Assembly: GCA_002398405.1 (NCBI GenBank)
Contig: DGYN01000118.1
Span: 1-21,935, forward strand
Source of the DNA: Caulobacteraceae bacterium UBA5005
Lineage (GTDB): Bacteria > Pseudomonadota > Alphaproteobacteria > Caulobacterales > Caulobacteraceae
DNA length: 21,935 nt
Direction: 5' to 3'
Under the pieces are notes generated by a model. The model worked only from the letters and a program-made list of their open reading frames with translations, was not told the origin of the DNA and did not search any database. The position numbers were made by a program, and so were the translations under genes. Positions 20,836 through 21,935 of the stretch are shown here, piece after piece (the first letter of the stretch is position 1; each line of letters begins with the position of its first letter).

Positions 20836-21546
20836 ATGCGCGTCGGTCACAATATTAGGGCGAATAACGCCAACTGGACGTTTGGCGGCGATGTTCCCGC
20901 CACCTTCGTTGATCACATCCGCCAGTCTGTACCACTGTACGAGCAGGGCCATTCGCTGGTGGTCGAGTTGAGCGACTTCTTCATCTCCGCCTCAAGCCTG
21001 ACCTACGAAATCGGCGTCTCAACTGGCGAACTGCTGCGCAAACTCGCTGAGCATCACGCCGGCCGGCCTGGGGCCCGCTGGGTTGGCCTGGATGTGGAAG
21101 GGGCGATGGTGGGTCAGGCCCGCCGCCATTGCGAAGCCGCGCCCAACGTTGAGATTCTTCACGAGGACGCCCGGCTGTTCGACTTTGAGAAGGCCGACCT
21201 GATCGTCTCCTACTACACCATGCAGTTCGTGCCGCCCCGGGACCGGCAAATGCTGTTCGACAAGATCTATCAGGCGCTCAATTGGGGCGGCGCCTTCGTG
21301 CTCTTCGAAAAGGTCCGGGCGCCCGACGCGCGGTTCCAGGATATCATCACCACGCTCTATAACGACTTCAAGCTGGACCAGGGTTTCTCCACCGAGGAGA
21401 TCGTCATGAAGACGCGCAGCCTCAAGGGCGTGCTGGAGCCTTTCTCGACCAAGGCCAATCGAGAGATGCTGCGGCGGGCGGGCTTCGTCGATCACATGAC
21501 CGTCCAGAAATACCTCTCCTTTGAGGGCTTCCTGGCGATCAAATAG
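20836..21546 (+). CDS. CmoA-like class I SAM-dependent methyltransferase
   Basis: 236 residues from the ATG at 20836, with GAGGGAAG 4-5 nt upstream. The whole length resembles CmoA (carboxy-SAM synthase): NWTFGGDVPATFVDHIRQSV near the start, the SAM loop YEIGVSTG (57-64), acidic LDVEGAM (Asp86), YYTMQFVPPRDRQMLFDKIY, LNWGGAFVLFEK and MKTRSLKGVL, whose Arg194 lines up with the carboxylate-binding Arg of CmoA. No cmoB is present here, so it is either a stray tRNA-modification enzyme or, more likely given its place after the receptor and its shared promoter motif, a tailoring methyltransferase for a small molecule. The plus-strand stop overlaps the convergent gene by 8 bp. Confidence 0.85.
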   Translation: MRVGHNIRANNANWTFGGDVPATFVDHIRQSVPLYEQGHSLVVELSDFFISASSLTYEIGVSTGELLRKLAEHHAGRPGARWVGLDVEGAMVGQARRHCEAAPNVEILHEDARLFDFEKADLIVSYYTMQFVPPRDRQMLFDKIYQALNWGGAFVLFEKVRAPDARFQDIITTLYNDFKLDQGFSTEEIVMKTRSLKGVLEPFSTKANREMLRRAGFVDHMTVQKYLSFEGFLAIK

Positions 21547-21935
21547 CGGTCAGTCCCTTGGCGGCCCGCCGCTTCTTGTAGCGTCGCACAACGAAGGTCC
21601 AAAGCACTGCCAAGACCAGAAAGCCGCCCAACAGTTCGACGAGCAGCATCACCGGCGGATCGTCCGCATGCGCCAGTTGCTCGTAAATCTCAGTCGCCGC
21701 GAGCATGGCCAGGCTCGTGGCGATTGTTGTGTATTCGGCCAGGATCGCCTTGCGCAGGTTGAAGCGCATGCCGTCGGTGGCGGCGCGCAGGCGGGACAGG
21801 CGGAGGGACCAGCGCGGCGCGACAGCGCAATACTGCCGATAGGCGTCGCCGAACTTCTCTTCGAGGTAACGCTCCTCGGCAAAGACGATCGATTGATAGA
21901 TGAAGCTCATCGCCAGGCTGCCGCCGGCGATGACC
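21539..21935 (-). CDS. Isoprenylcysteine-methyltransferase-like membrane protein, C-terminal part (cut by window edge)
   Basis: The frame is open from the right edge (first full codon near 21934) to the stop at 21539; the internal ATG at 21910 is probably not the start, because the sequence before it continues the domain (VIAGGSLAMSFIYQSIVF). The block AEERYLEEKFGDAYRQYCAVAPRW is the C-terminal signature of the ICMT/phospholipid-methyltransferase membrane family (EExxL...FGxxYxxYxxxxPR). About 85 residues with two membrane helices and a basic tail follow, which is longer than usual. Substrate unknown. It converges with the CmoA-like gene and overlaps its stop. Confidence 0.75.
   Translation of the reverse strand, partial: VIAGGSLAMSFIYQSIVFAEERYLEEKFGDAYRQYCAVAPRWSLRLSRLRAATDGMRFNLRKAILAEYTTIATSLAMLAATEIYEQLAHADDPPVMLLVELLGGFLVLAVLWTFVVRRYKKRRAAKGLTAI

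Overview
The window is about 22 kb of GC-rich DNA from an alphaproteobacterium. The gene content (cbb3 oxidase, ALA synthase of the C4 heme pathway, FecI/FecR/TonB-receptor trio, FNR/FixK-type boxes) fits the Caulobacteraceae (Caulobacter/Phenylobacterium-like), but the genus is inferred from gene content only. Genes are densely packed, several start with GTG or TTG, and many neighbours overlap by a few bases.

Left half (1-12.3 kb): a low-oxygen adaptation block. It holds the N-terminal half of ccoN, a chagasin-like (I42) lipoprotein, a tandem universal stress protein, 5-aminolevulinate synthase (hemA) behind a small secreted DUF6152-like protein, a tiny Cys-containing membrane protein, and an operon of P-type cation ATPase, acyl-CoA synthetase/GNAT fusion (Pat-type) and host-attachment-family protein. 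A Rap1a/Tai-type secreted protein and an alpha/beta hydrolase follow. Four perfect TTGA-N6-TCAA palindromes (882, 4285, 10761, 11279), all intergenic, sit in front of ccoN, the DUF6152-hemA pair (and the divergent small membrane gene), the ATPase operon and the hydrolase. These are typical FNR/FixK boxes, so most of the block is probably one oxygen-responsive regulon: high-affinity respiration, heme supply, stress protein, ion pumping and protein acylation control.

Right half (12.3-21.5 kb): a compact candidate biosynthetic and uptake locus. A five-gene minus-strand operon encodes, in order, a thermostable-hemolysin-family (GNAT-like) protein, an AMP-forming acyl/aryl ligase-like enzyme, a heme-oxygenase-like diiron oxidase (all six ligands visible), a short-chain dehydrogenase and a periplasmic TPR-like protein; the first four overlap. 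Divergent from it are a FecI-type ECF sigma factor with its own terminator, then a FecR anti-sigma factor and an STN-containing TonB-dependent receptor, then a CmoA-like SAM methyltransferase. Three intergenic sites with the same architecture (TGRGGNGC, 9 nt, GGCGGCGTC) precede the fecR-receptor unit, the methyltransferase and the five-gene operon. I infer that the ECF sigma may switch on synthesis and uptake or sensing of one small molecule. This is the strongest candidate here for an undescribed system.

The window ends in the C-terminal part of an isoprenylcysteine-methyltransferase-like membrane protein on the minus strand. I found no rRNA, tRNA, insertion sequence, CRISPR array or attachment site.
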